Shown here piece by piece: positions 1-8,207 of a stretch of 64,000 nt of DNA; position 1 is the first letter of the stretch; each line of letters opens with the position of its first letter. A program made the position numbers and the translations under genes. This DNA comes from an uncultured Fibrobacter sp. GTDB taxonomy: Bacteria; Fibrobacterota; Fibrobacteria; Fibrobacterales; Fibrobacteraceae. Below the pieces are notes generated by a model. That model was not told the origin of the DNA. It saw only the letters and a program-made list of their open reading frames with translations, and did no database searches. The stretch covers positions 1 to 64,000 of the forward strand of contig CAKUWY010000007.1 of assembly GCA_934699585.1 (NCBI GenBank), written 5' to 3'.

Positions 1-12
1 ATCCACTACCCC

Positions 13-1740
13 ATGATGTCCCCCCTCAAAGTCCTTCTTTCCATCATCAGCCTGTTCGTCGTCCTCGGCGTCATCGCCGTGGTTTACCCCGACGGTGGCA
101 TCAAGGTAGGCGAATACACCTTGCGCTACCCGAAGCTCACCGACATCTTTGAAAAGAAGGCCCCCAAGGACTCCACCGCCGATTCTGCCGCGGTAGACCC
201 CGAAGAAGCCATCCGCGAGATGATGGAAGCCACCAAGCGCAAGGAGTTCGCCGCCTACAGCGACTCTCTCAAGTACTACGAGGACTTTTTCAAGAGCGGC
301 AAGACCCGCTTCGACCTGCCGGGCGATGACCCCGCCTGGTTCGACCGTTTCTTCTTGCACCTTCAGCTCGCGGAACTGGACAGCAACGTAGTCCATATCG
401 TCCACTACGGCGACTCCCAGCTAGAAGAAGACCGCATTTCCGCCACCATCCGCGAAGACCTGCAAGACGAATTCGGCGGCGCGGGCCCGGGCATGATGCC
501 GCCCGTCCTCACCATCCCTTCCCAGACCACCAGCCACTGGAACGAAGGGGAACTCAAGCGCTACATACTGTTCGGCCCCAAGGAAGAAGAGGCGGACCAC
601 AACCGCTACGGCCCCCTGGCCCAGTTCGCCGACCTGGAAGGATCCGCCGTCATCGGCATCAAGAAACGGGAAGACCGCAAGAACGCCTTCCCCCACGTAG
701 GCGGCTACTCCACGGTGAAGGTCCTCGCCGGCAAGCGGGGGTCGCTACGGCTCAAGCTGGTTTACCAGCGCACCTACGCAGACACCGTGGGCCTGAACGA
801 AGACAGCACCTTCAAGGTGAAAAAGCGCACCGCCTTCGAGACGGCGGCCGCTCCCGAAGTGGAACGGCTCACCAAGCTCAACGTCTATACCTGGAAACTC
901 CCGGACACCACCTCCAACGCAAAAATCTACCTGGACGGAAGCGCCGAAATCTACGCCATTTCCGCCGACGGCGCCTACGGTGTGGCCGTCGATAACGTGG
1001 CCATGCGAGGTTCTTCGGGCACGGTCTTCCACCGCATCGATTCACAACTGCTGGCGGAGTCCTACAAGGCCATGAACGCCCGGCTCATCATCATGGAATA
1101 CGGCGGCAACCTGGTCCCTGGCACCAACAGCGGCAACGTGGACTGGACCAAGAAACTCATCACCAAGCAGATCCAGGCTATCCAGAAGGCGAACCCCGAC
1201 GCCGACATCCTGTTCATCGGCCCCGCCGACATGGCAAAACAGGTAGACGGCCAGTGGAAAACTTACCCGGGCCTTTCCCTCACCATCAAGACCCTTCGGG
1301 AAGTGGCTCTCGAGAACGGCGCCGCCTACTGGGACATGCACCGGGTCATGGGCGGAAACGGCTCCATGATCAAGTGGGCAAACCGCGAACCCGCTCTCGG
1401 CTTCACCGACCACATCCACTTCACCCGCAGGGGCGCCGCCTACATGGGAGACCTGTTCTGCGCGGCACTGCGCATGCACTACGACTACTTCAAGTTCCGC
1501 GACCGCCATGGCCTCAACGACGAGAAGATGAAAGAACTGCAGCAGTGGAAGGAAGACGAGAGACGAGAGACGAGAGACGAAAGTGGAGTAGCAGGAGACG
1601 AAAATGTTGCGGGCAAGGGGGAAAGCCTTCCCCCCGCTTCTGACGCTGACGCGTCATCCGCTACCCCTTCGCCTAGGGGGACACCCCCTAACACCCCCGC
1701 ACAGGACTCTAGCGTAACGAAGGAGGATGCCGCCCCATGA
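13..1740 (+). CDS. SGNH/GDSL-like hydrolase-fold membrane-anchored protein (putative O-acetylation partner)
   Basis: The 575-residue protein has an N-terminal hydrophobic anchor (about residues 5-25) and an SGNH-type fold. The block-I motif HYGDSQ puts the nucleophile at Ser135, and a C-terminal D-x-x-H motif lies at Asp466/His469. Such proteins transfer or remove acetyl groups on polysaccharides outside the membrane, often with an MBOAT acyltransferase, and an MBOAT gene lies 2.2 kb downstream. The next gene starts inside this one (ATGA overlap). The frame is open to the window edge, so ATG at 13 or 16 is the best visible start but not certain. The last 60 residues are low complexity and are encoded by heptad repeats and palindromes of the intergenic type. 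The fold and context are clear, but the substrate is not known. Confidence 0.7.
   Translation: MMSPLKVLLSIISLFVVLGVIAVVYPDGGIKVGEYTLRYPKLTDIFEKKAPKDSTADSAAVDPEEAIREMMEATKRKEFAAYSDSLKYYEDFFKSGKTRFDLPGDDPAWFDRFFLHLQLAELDSNVVHIVHYGDSQLEEDRISATIREDLQDEFGGAGPGMMPPVLTIPSQTTSHWNEGELKRYILFGPKEEEADHNRYGPLAQFADLEGSAVIGIKKREDRKNAFPHVGGYSTVKVLAGKRGSLRLKLVYQRTYADTVGLNEDSTFKVKKRTAFETAAAPEVERLTKLNVYTWKLPDTTSNAKIYLDGSAEIYAISADGAYGVAVDNVAMRGSSGTVFHRIDSQLLAESYKAMNARLIIMEYGGNLVPGTNSGNVDWTKKLITKQIQAIQKANPDADILFIGPADMAKQVDGQWKTYPGLSLTIKTLREVALENGAAYWDMHRVMGGNGSMIKWANREPALGFTDHIHFTRRGAAYMGDLFCAALRMHYDYFKFRDRHGLNDEKMKELQQWKEDERRETRDESGVAGDENVAGKGESLPPASDADASSATPSPRGTPPNTPAQDSSVTKEDAAP
1555..1603 (+). repeat. 7-bp-period repeat array (GACGAGA type) inside the 3' end of a CDS
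   Basis: There are seven consecutive heptads, mostly GACGAGA or GACGAAA, inside the last part of the first SGNH gene, where they encode a charged tail (REETRDESG). The same unit appears just before the stop codon of the next gene. The period is exactly seven, so the array is not codon-periodic. Confidence 0.75.
1617..1690 (+). repeat. cluster of three short palindromes in the 3' end of a CDS
   Basis: Three palindromes sit in 74 bp. The first is GGGGGAA/TTCCCCC around a 4-base loop (1617-1634), the second is the perfect decamer TGACGCGTCA (1647-1656), and the third is TAGGGGG/CCCCCTA around 3 bases (1674-1690). They are translated as a Pro/Ser/Asp-rich tail. This looks like repeat DNA captured by the reading frame. 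Confidence 0.6.
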
Positions 1741-3530
1741 TCCGCTTCCTCCTCGTCGTCACCCTCGCAGCCCTTTCGGCCTTCGCCAAGGACCTGACCA
1801 TCGCCCCCGGCAGTTACAGCCTGGACCTCGCCAAGTACGACTTTATCGACACCACCGTAAACGTCATCCAATTCCCCAAGGGAAACGAGGCCTTCACCAA
1901 GTTTTTCGAGAAGATGGATACTCTGGTGTTCGAGAACAAGGGGCAGGTGCGAATCATGCACGTAGGCGGATCCCACCTGCAAGCCGACGTGATTTCGGGC
2001 CGTATCCGCGAGCACATGATCAAGGAATACCCGGGAGCCTCGGCGGGCCGCGGCTTCGTGTTCCCCTACTCCGCCGCCCGCACCAACACGCCCTCCAGCT
2101 ACGCCAGCTACTACAAGGGCATCTGGGACAAGAACAAGAACGTCCAGCGTGAAATTTCTAAACCGCTTGGCCTGCTGGGCATTGCGGTCAGCACCAGCGA
2201 CCCCCGTGCCGAAATCACCCTGATGCTGGACAAGTACAACTCCGCCCCCATCTGGGGAGAGACCCGTTTCCGCCTGTTCGGCTACAGCGACAACAACGAC
2301 GTGGTTCCCGTGCTGCGGGTGGATTCCACCGACATCTACGGCATACACGACACCGTAAGCCAGAGTTACGTTTTCGAAAGCCCGCGTCCCATCGACACCA
2401 TCCAGATTCAGTTTCGCTGGATGGACTCCTTAAAACAGGCTTCCATAGCGCAGTTCATCAACGACTCCCTGCTGCAGGATTCCCTCGCCAGGCTGGCGGA
2501 TTCCCTGAAGACGGATTCGCTGAAGTCAGACGAGAAAGGCTCGGGGCCCGAGGCTCGAGGTGCGGTTTCAAACGGCAAAGATTCCAGCAAGACTGAAAAG
2601 GCAAAAGTTCCGGCCAACGTTTTGAACCTGCAGAACGCACAACTGCAAAGCGCAGCGCCAGAGGTGGCGCGGGACTCCATGTTCCAGGGGGAATGCGACG
2701 TGCTGGACACCGCCTGCCTCGCCCGCGAAGAAGCCAAGAATAAAGACACTACCGTCAACAACAGGTGTGCAGAACTGGCCGCCAAGAAGGCGAACATCAA
2801 CTACGAAGAAGGGGAACAGGACCCCACCAACAATCCTGACGACCACTGCTTCACGGAACCTGCCGCCGTCCCAGACTCGGTCAAGAAAAATGCACGGCCC
2901 AGGTTTACCCTCACGGGAATCCTTTCCGAAAACGACTCTCCGGGAATCATCTACACCAACGTAGGCATCAACGGTGCGAAGGTCCACGACTACTTCGAAG
3001 AGGTCTGCCCACAGTTCGAAAACGAGATGGCGTTTTTCAAGCCGGACCTGGTGATTTTCGCCATCGGCATCAACGATGCCAACGTGCAGCGCTTTAACGA
3101 CAAGCAGTTCCGTGAAGATTACGACAGGCTGATCGAACGGTTCAAGAAGGTGAACCCCGACGTGGCGTTCATCTTCGAGACCAACAACGACATGTTCCGC
3201 AAGGTAAAGCGGAAAAAGTTCGTGCAGCACAGTAACGGCGAAGTGGCCCGCAAGTCCTTCTTTATGCTGGCAGACAAGCACAAGGCGGGCGTCTGGGACA
3301 AGTTCAGCATCATGGGCGGCCTGGGTTCCATGGCCAAGTGGGAACACGCAAGCCTCGCCAAAAAGGACAAGGTCCATTTCAACCTGTCCGGGTACAACCT
3401 GCTGGGGGACCTGTTCTACAAGGCCCTTATCCAGGCCTACCAAGACCACATCGCCAATTTACCCGCACAGAAGAAGCAAGAGAACAAGCCTACGGCTCCA
3501 CAGACGAAAGACGAAAGAGGCAACAGATAA
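1737..3530 (+). CDS. SGNH/GDSL-like secreted hydrolase-fold protein, second copy
   Basis: This 597-residue paralogue of the upstream gene has a signal peptide (residues 1-17, ending near AFAK). The block-I motif is HVGGSH with Ser79, and a DKVH motif gives Asp544/His547. A long polar insertion (about residues 225-390, with many Ser, Asp and Lys) separates the blocks. The start overlaps the previous stop (ATGA), and AGGAGG lies about 12 nt upstream, so the two are co-transcribed. The next functional neighbour is the MBOAT gene, consistent with extracellular O-acetyl transfer to a surface polymer. The last residues (QTKDERGNR) are encoded by GACGAAA heptads. The catalytic activity (esterase or transferase) cannot be decided from sequence. 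Confidence 0.7.
   Translation: MIRFLLVVTLAALSAFAKDLTIAPGSYSLDLAKYDFIDTTVNVIQFPKGNEAFTKFFEKMDTLVFENKGQVRIMHVGGSHLQADVISGRIREHMIKEYPGASAGRGFVFPYSAARTNTPSSYASYYKGIWDKNKNVQREISKPLGLLGIAVSTSDPRAEITLMLDKYNSAPIWGETRFRLFGYSDNNDVVPVLRVDSTDIYGIHDTVSQSYVFESPRPIDTIQIQFRWMDSLKQASIAQFINDSLLQDSLARLADSLKTDSLKSDEKGSGPEARGAVSNGKDSSKTEKAKVPANVLNLQNAQLQSAAPEVARDSMFQGECDVLDTACLAREEAKNKDTTVNNRCAELAAKKANINYEEGEQDPTNNPDDHCFTEPAAVPDSVKKNARPRFTLTGILSENDSPGIIYTNVGINGAKVHDYFEEVCPQFENEMAFFKPDLVIFAIGINDANVQRFNDKQFREDYDRLIERFKKVNPDVAFIFETNNDMFRKVKRKKFVQHSNGEVARKSFFMLADKHKAGVWDKFSIMGGLGSMAKWEHASLAKKDKVHFNLSGYNLLGDLFYKALIQAYQDHIANLPAQKKQENKPTAPQTKDERGNR
3503..3523 (+). repeat. GACGAAA heptads at a gene 3' end
   Basis: Three 7-bp units (GACGAAA twice, then GAGGCAA) end 7 bp before the stop codon of the second SGNH gene. 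They match the unit seen at 1555-1603. Confidence 0.55.
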
Positions 3531-3536
3531 GCACAG

Positions 3537-3911
3537 TGTCATCCTGAGCGGAGAACCGAAGGTTCGTAGCCGAAGGATCTAATAAGATGTCAAATAGCTA
3601 CTACACATATATGATGACAAATCAAAGTAACTCCACTCTATATATCGGGGTCACTAACGATATTGAACGTCGTGCACTTGAACATATAAGCGGAAGTGGT
3701 GCAAAATTTACATCAAAGTATAAAATCAAAAAAATCGTTTATTTTGAACGCTATACCGAAATAACAGATGCTATCGCAAGAGAGAAACAATTAAAAGGTT
3801 GGAAAAGAGAAAAGAAAAATAATCTGATAAATCAAATGAACCCAGAATGGAGGAACCTAATGAAGGACTAGATCCTTCGACTACGGGCTACGCCCTCCGC
3901 TCAGGATGACA
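3537..3911. mobile_element. GIY-YIG nuclease cassette with REP-like inverted ends
   Basis: A 375-bp unit starts with TGTCATCCTGAGCGGAG (3537-3553) and ends with the exact inverse of those 17 bases (3895-3911). Just inside, GAAGGATCT (3572-3580) matches its inverse at 3870-3878. Between these, each end has its own small hairpin: AACC/GGTT on the left and GGGC/GCCC on the right. The cassette encloses one AT-rich gene for a GIY-YIG nuclease and sits in the gap between the second SGNH gene and the MBOAT gene, ending 4 bp before the MBOAT ATG. No target-site duplication is obvious. The architecture recalls REP/RAYT systems with a different nuclease. Confidence 0.7.
3587..3871 (+). CDS. GIY-YIG nuclease domain protein (UPF0213/YhbQ-like)
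   Basis: The 94-residue single-domain protein has YIGVTNDIERR near residues 19-29 (the YIG half of the signature plus the catalytic-region Arg). The usual GIY half is replaced by YTYM near the N-terminus, and a Lys/Glu-rich helix EKQLKGWKREKK follows, as in the UPF0213 family. These are predicted endonucleases. The gene is strikingly AT-rich against its GC-rich flanks and is enclosed by inverted repeats, so it is probably a mobile passenger. The only Shine-Dalgarno-like sequence (AAGGAT) belongs to the left repeat. Activity is inferred from the family only. Confidence 0.85.
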   Translation: MSNSYYTYMMTNQSNSTLYIGVTNDIERRALEHISGSGAKFTSKYKIKKIVYFERYTEITDAIAREKQLKGWKREKKNNLINQMNPEWRNLMKD

Positions 3912-3915
3912 CATT

Positions 3916-5766
3916 ATGTTGGATTACTTGATACCATATCTTACTAGAACGTTTTCGTTTGACCCGAACAGTCCACTGCTGTTTACGCAGTTCTACTTCT
4001 GGGGTTTCTTCGCCGTGGTGTTCGCCATCCTCACCCTGGTCAAGAACCGCATTCTGCTCCGTAACGCATTCCTGTTTGCCACCAGCATGTTCTTCTACTA
4101 CAAGACCAGCGGAAGCTATGTATGCATTCTCGTATTCTGCGTGGTGGCGAACTTCTTTATCGGCAAGTGGATCGAGAAGGCCGAACAGCATTGGAAAAAG
4201 AAACTGTGGATGATCATCGTGGTCATTATCGACCTGTTGGTGCTGTGCTACTACAAGTATTCCTATTTCTTCCTGGACGCCCTGCGGGACTTTACCGGCA
4301 TCGAGCTGCATGTCTATAACTTCTTTGCGGCGGCCAGCAACAAGATGTTCGGCACAAATTCCCTGGTAGATACCATCATCTTGCCGGTGGGTATTTCTTT
4401 CTTTACCTTCCAGGCCATCAGTTACTGCATCGACATCTACCGCGGAAAAATCAAGGCCGTTGACAACATCTTGAATTTTGGGTTCTACCTCACCTTCTTC
4501 CCGCAGTTGGTGGCGGGCCCCATCGTCCGTGCCGACAAGTTCGTGCCGCAGCTTTACAAAAAATATTTCCTCCCCCGCCGCACCTTCGGTATTGCCGTGT
4601 TCTGGGTGCTGAACGGCCTTGCCAAGAAGGTCATCTTGAGCGACTACCTGGCCACCAACTTCGTGGACCGGGTATTCGACACGCCCCTGCTCTTTACGGG
4701 CCTTGAAAACCTGATTGCCCTGTTCGCCTATTCGCTGCAGGTGTATGCCGACTTCTCGGGCTACACCGACATCGCCATCGGCGTAGCTCTCCTCATGGGA
4801 TTCCGCCTGCCCCAGAACTTCAACAGTCCCTACAAGGCGCTCTCCCCCACGGAATTCTGGCGGCGCTGGCACATCTCCCTTTCCAGCTGGTGGCGCGACT
4901 ACCTGTACATTCCGCTGGGCGGTAACCGTGGCGCCTCTGTGGGCACCTTCTTCTGGATGGGTTTCTTGAGCCTGGTGGCCGTTTTACTTTCGGGCAGTGT
5001 CTGGGTAGGTGTCGCCCTGGGCGTATTCTTCCTCTACATTGCCATCTACGCCTATGTCAAGCCAGATTCCCGCAAGTTTATCACCACCAACATGAACGCC
5101 ATGGCGACACAGGTGGTAGGCGGCTGGTGGCACGGCGCCAGCTGGAACTTTATCATCTGGGGTGGCCTCAATGGTTTCGGCCAGGTGTTCAACAAGATCT
5201 GGGTCAAGCGGAGCATCAACTTCCGTGCCGTCGCCGCATTCTTGCTGTTCGCCGCCAGTGCCATCACCTTCAAGCAGACCCACATCGCCATTTTCGCCAT
5301 TACCACCGTGTGGTTCGGCGTGCTGTTTCTGGGCATTTATGCCGTGCTGGTTTTCCGCCTGTTCAGCGACAAGACCTTCCACTGGCTCTACGTGGCCTGG
5401 AACGTATCCCTCACCTTCGTGTTCATCACCTTCACCCGACTCTTCTTCCGTGCAGGCTCCAACCTGGACCCGGCAGAGGCCAACGAAGTGGCCTGGAACA
5501 CGGCCAAGAACATGGTCCAGCAGATGGGCACCGCCTGGAAGTGGGATACTCTCGGCACCATCGCCTGGGAACACATCAACATCATTTTGGTGTTTGTGGC
5601 CGGCATGCTCATCCACTGGATTCCCAAAAAAGTCAAGAGTCGCTACCGCATCATGTTCGCTTCGCAGCCCATCCCCCTGATGGTTGCAAGCACGGCGTTC
5701 ATCATCTTCGTGATGTACCAGTTCATGAGCGCGGACAGCTGCCCGTTTATCTACTTCCAGTTCTAG
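3916..5766 (+). CDS. MBOAT-family membrane O-acyltransferase (AlgI/PatA-like)
   Basis: The 616-residue polytopic protein has the MBOAT hallmarks FWRRWHISLSSWWRDYLYIP and, after an unusual hydrophobic insert of about 60 residues, GWWHGASWNFIIWGG, whose invariant His is residue 406. MBOAT proteins pass acyl groups across the inner membrane to exported polysaccharides. The two upstream SGNH proteins are the expected extracytoplasmic partners. The nuclease cassette ends 4 bp before this ATG, and its last bases (AGGAT) are the only ribosome-site-like sequence in place. At 616 residues it is longer than the AlgI-type norm of roughly 500. Confidence 0.85.
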   Translation: MLDYLIPYLTRTFSFDPNSPLLFTQFYFWGFFAVVFAILTLVKNRILLRNAFLFATSMFFYYKTSGSYVCILVFCVVANFFIGKWIEKAEQHWKKKLWMIIVVIIDLLVLCYYKYSYFFLDALRDFTGIELHVYNFFAAASNKMFGTNSLVDTIILPVGISFFTFQAISYCIDIYRGKIKAVDNILNFGFYLTFFPQLVAGPIVRADKFVPQLYKKYFLPRRTFGIAVFWVLNGLAKKVILSDYLATNFVDRVFDTPLLFTGLENLIALFAYSLQVYADFSGYTDIAIGVALLMGFRLPQNFNSPYKALSPTEFWRRWHISLSSWWRDYLYIPLGGNRGASVGTFFWMGFLSLVAVLLSGSVWVGVALGVFFLYIAIYAYVKPDSRKFITTNMNAMATQVVGGWWHGASWNFIIWGGLNGFGQVFNKIWVKRSINFRAVAAFLLFAASAITFKQTHIAIFAITTVWFGVLFLGIYAVLVFRLFSDKTFHWLYVAWNVSLTFVFITFTRLFFRAGSNLDPAEANEVAWNTAKNMVQQMGTAWKWDTLGTIAWEHINIILVFVAGMLIHWIPKKVKSRYRIMFASQPIPLMVASTAFIIFVMYQFMSADSCPFIYFQF

Positions 5767-5780
5767 CGGCAGAGCCGCAA

Positions 5781-5864
5781 TGTGGGGTGTGGAGTGTGGA
5801 GTGTGGAGTGTGTAATGACTGATGATGTATAATGTTTAACTACACATCTCACATTACACACTAG
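5781..5864. repeat. heptad array (TGTG type) between convergent genes
   Basis: About twelve 7-bp units begin TGTGGGG then TGTGGAG and degrade rightward. The right half reads as the inverse (ACATCTC, ACATTAC, ACACTAG), so the array is also an imperfect inverted repeat sharing GTGTGTAATG on both arms. It lies between the convergent MBOAT and HD-GYP genes and contains the HD-GYP stop codon and its last codons. Confidence 0.75.
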
Positions 5865-8028
5865 TCACTGCCGAGAGCTTTGTCCGTTCGTCGTACAGGT
5901 CTGCCGCAATGTGGCTGAAGGCTTCCACCACCTTGGGGTCAAAATGCTTGCCAGCCCCTTCGGTAATGATAGCCATGGCCTTTTCGAAAGTGAAGGGTTT
6001 CTTGTACACGCGTTCCGCCACCAGGGCGTCAAACACGTCGGCCACCGCCATAATCCTAGCAGAAAGCGGAATTTCTTCGCCCTTGATTCGAGTGGGGTAA
6101 CCCGTACCGTCCCATTTCTCGTGATGGAAATGGGCCATTTCGATAGCCTCTTTCAGATACTCCGCTTCCATGGAGTCACCCGTATTGGCCACAATCTTCT
6201 GGAGGATTTTCCAGCCTTCGGTGGTGTGGGACTTCATGATTTCGAATTCTTCGTCGGTCAGTTTGCCGGGCTTGTTCAGAATCAAATCCGAAATGGCAAT
6301 CTTCCCGATATCATGGAGAGGTGCAGAACGCTTGAACCTGGCAATGCTTTCGTCAGTGAGTTCATCCGCATAAAAGCCTTCTTTCTTCAGCTGGCGGGCA
6401 ATAGCTTCTACGTAGGCGGCAGTCTTCTTGATGTGGTTTCCGGTACCTTCGTCACGGGCTTCCACCAGTTCCGCAAAGCTCACGACGATTTCATCCTGCA
6501 TGCGGGTAATACGTTCATTCTGTGCCTTTATCTGGAAGATATAGGCAAGGAAATCTTCGGCCATGGTAGAGAACGCATTGTAGAGGTTCTGGATTTCGTC
6601 ATCGGAACGTATATCTATGGCCTTCACTCGTCGCAAACTAATCTGGCGACCTACATCGGAATTATGGGCAAAAGAAATAGCTTCCTGGGACATCCGATTG
6701 ATGGGAATCACTATGCCTCGTTTCATGGCTTCTGCAATCAGGCACATGATAACGAGAGAAACCCCAAAGAACAAGGACAATTCCTTGATAAGGAACGATA
6801 TTTCGTCCATCAAAATGGACTCCATGGTGATGTCCGCAGCCACATAGGCTACAGTGGTACCATTGGAATCCTTCAGGGGTTTATAAACCGTCAGTAGCCA
6901 TCCGTAAGAATCATCAGATACCACCGGTCCAATGGAATCGCCTTTAAGAAGCGCCGGCAAGTATTCTTCAAAGCTCGGGTCAAAGGGTACCACATCCCCC
7001 ACCTGGCTGGGTTCTTCGCCATCGGTTGACATCAGGTCAAAGATGACATGGCAGCCATCTTGAGCAATGTGATAAACATACAGGTATTTTGCCGTAGGGA
7101 ACCCCTGCCTAATGGCATACAGTTCCTTTTCTGTTTCCACGTAGCCATCCGCTTCGCGGCCCTCCTGCAAATATGTCATCAGACGGTCACCATCCAGCAC
7201 AATGGCTACAGCATCTGTAAGACCGTAGGCAATGGAGGTGTACTTGGCAACAGCCTTTTCTTGATAAAGGAAATACCCAATATTCGCAACGAATACTGCC
7301 AGAAGCAATTCCGAAACAATTACGACCAGCATCACCTTTCCGAGCAGGGAGTACCGGACCGCCATTCCGGTATTCATGTCACTCACATTCCGTTGGAAAA
7401 CGTAATTCAGGTAATGCTTGACCCGACGAGAAATAAAGTGAAACACAACAATGGCAACGACAACGGTTACGGACTTGTCAAAAAGGTCCACCACCACATC
7501 GGCCATCATCTGCGAATTGAAAACACTGGTACCTAAAACTTCGTGAAGGTACTGGGCGAATGGAGCCGACACGCCAGTTCCAAAGCTCTGACGATGAAGG
7601 TAATAAGTGAATACAGAACCAAGGCCTCCCCCCAGAAGAGCGTAGCAGAATATGACCACAAACAACTTGGGAATACTGGAGAAAAACTTCTTGTTGTAAA
7701 AGAATACTGTTGCAAGACCTATGAAAATGCTTATGACTCCATAGAACATGGAGAACGAACCCGACAAGCTCTTCACCAAGTTCGTGGTAAAGCCAACTAG
7801 CACTGCAGGGAAAACACCCCCCAGCATAGCGACGAGTATGGTACCGATACAATCAAGGAAAAGAGGCAAACCAAAGACGCCCACAAGCTTGTTGGGCACG
7901 ATATTCAGGAGGATTCCAAGAACGATGAGAAGGACTCCGCTCCCCACACCAATCCATTTATTTTTCCCACCTCTTATCATCGGGATAAAATTTAAAATAA
8001 ATACCGAATTATTGAACATTTCGCCCAA
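5854..8028 (-). CDS. membrane HD-GYP domain protein (putative c-di-GMP phosphodiesterase)
   Basis: The 724-residue protein starts with about six hydrophobic segments (to about residue 200) that resemble an ECF-transporter-S-like membrane sensor. An extracytoplasmic sensor region (about 250-390), another membrane helix, a HAMP-like linker and the HD-GYP domain follow. The catalytic pair is in HDIGK (His572-Asp573), with GTGYP near 641-645. HD-GYP enzymes hydrolyse cyclic di-GMP. ATG at 8028 has no clear ribosome site; Met17 (7980) is a plausible alternative just before the first membrane helix. The gene is divergent from tamB. Its stop codon lies in a heptad array. Confidence 0.88.
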   Translation of the reverse strand: MGEMFNNSVFILNFIPMIRGGKNKWIGVGSGVLLIVLGILLNIVPNKLVGVFGLPLFLDCIGTILVAMLGGVFPAVLVGFTTNLVKSLSGSFSMFYGVISIFIGLATVFFYNKKFFSSIPKLFVVIFCYALLGGGLGSVFTYYLHRQSFGTGVSAPFAQYLHEVLGTSVFNSQMMADVVVDLFDKSVTVVVAIVVFHFISRRVKHYLNYVFQRNVSDMNTGMAVRYSLLGKVMLVVIVSELLLAVFVANIGYFLYQEKAVAKYTSIAYGLTDAVAIVLDGDRLMTYLQEGREADGYVETEKELYAIRQGFPTAKYLYVYHIAQDGCHVIFDLMSTDGEEPSQVGDVVPFDPSFEEYLPALLKGDSIGPVVSDDSYGWLLTVYKPLKDSNGTTVAYVAADITMESILMDEISFLIKELSLFFGVSLVIMCLIAEAMKRGIVIPINRMSQEAISFAHNSDVGRQISLRRVKAIDIRSDDEIQNLYNAFSTMAEDFLAYIFQIKAQNERITRMQDEIVVSFAELVEARDEGTGNHIKKTAAYVEAIARQLKKEGFYADELTDESIARFKRSAPLHDIGKIAISDLILNKPGKLTDEEFEIMKSHTTEGWKILQKIVANTGDSMEAEYLKEAIEMAHFHHEKWDGTGYPTRIKGEEIPLSARIMAVADVFDALVAERVYKKPFTFEKAMAIITEGAGKHFDPKVVEAFSHIAADLYDERTKLSAVTSV

Positions 8029-8192
8029 AAGTTCACGGATTTTACTAGCTTTCCTTGCCGTTTGTTTACAAAAGTTTACAAAACAAAAGCAAAAGCCCCT
8101 TCAGCTGGAAATCTTTTGCATAACTCATTGATACTCAACGACTTGCGCGCGCTTTTTGAGAAAAAGAATCCAACAAAAAGCACCCCCTTTTC

Positions 8193-8198
8193 TATAAT
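8193..8198 (+). promoter_or_regulatory. candidate -10 box for tamB-tamA
   Basis: A perfect TATAAT lies 10 bp upstream of the TTG start of the tamB-like gene. No good -35 is seen. If it is used, transcription would begin within a few bases of the TTG, giving a nearly leaderless message, and no Shine-Dalgarno is present. Confidence 0.35.
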
Positions 8199-8207
8199 TC
8201 TAGCTAG

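Noticed and set aside
3872..3915. Right cassette end as an intrinsic terminator
   Set aside because: It can fold but has no T-run, and the downstream MBOAT gene has no other promoter in view.
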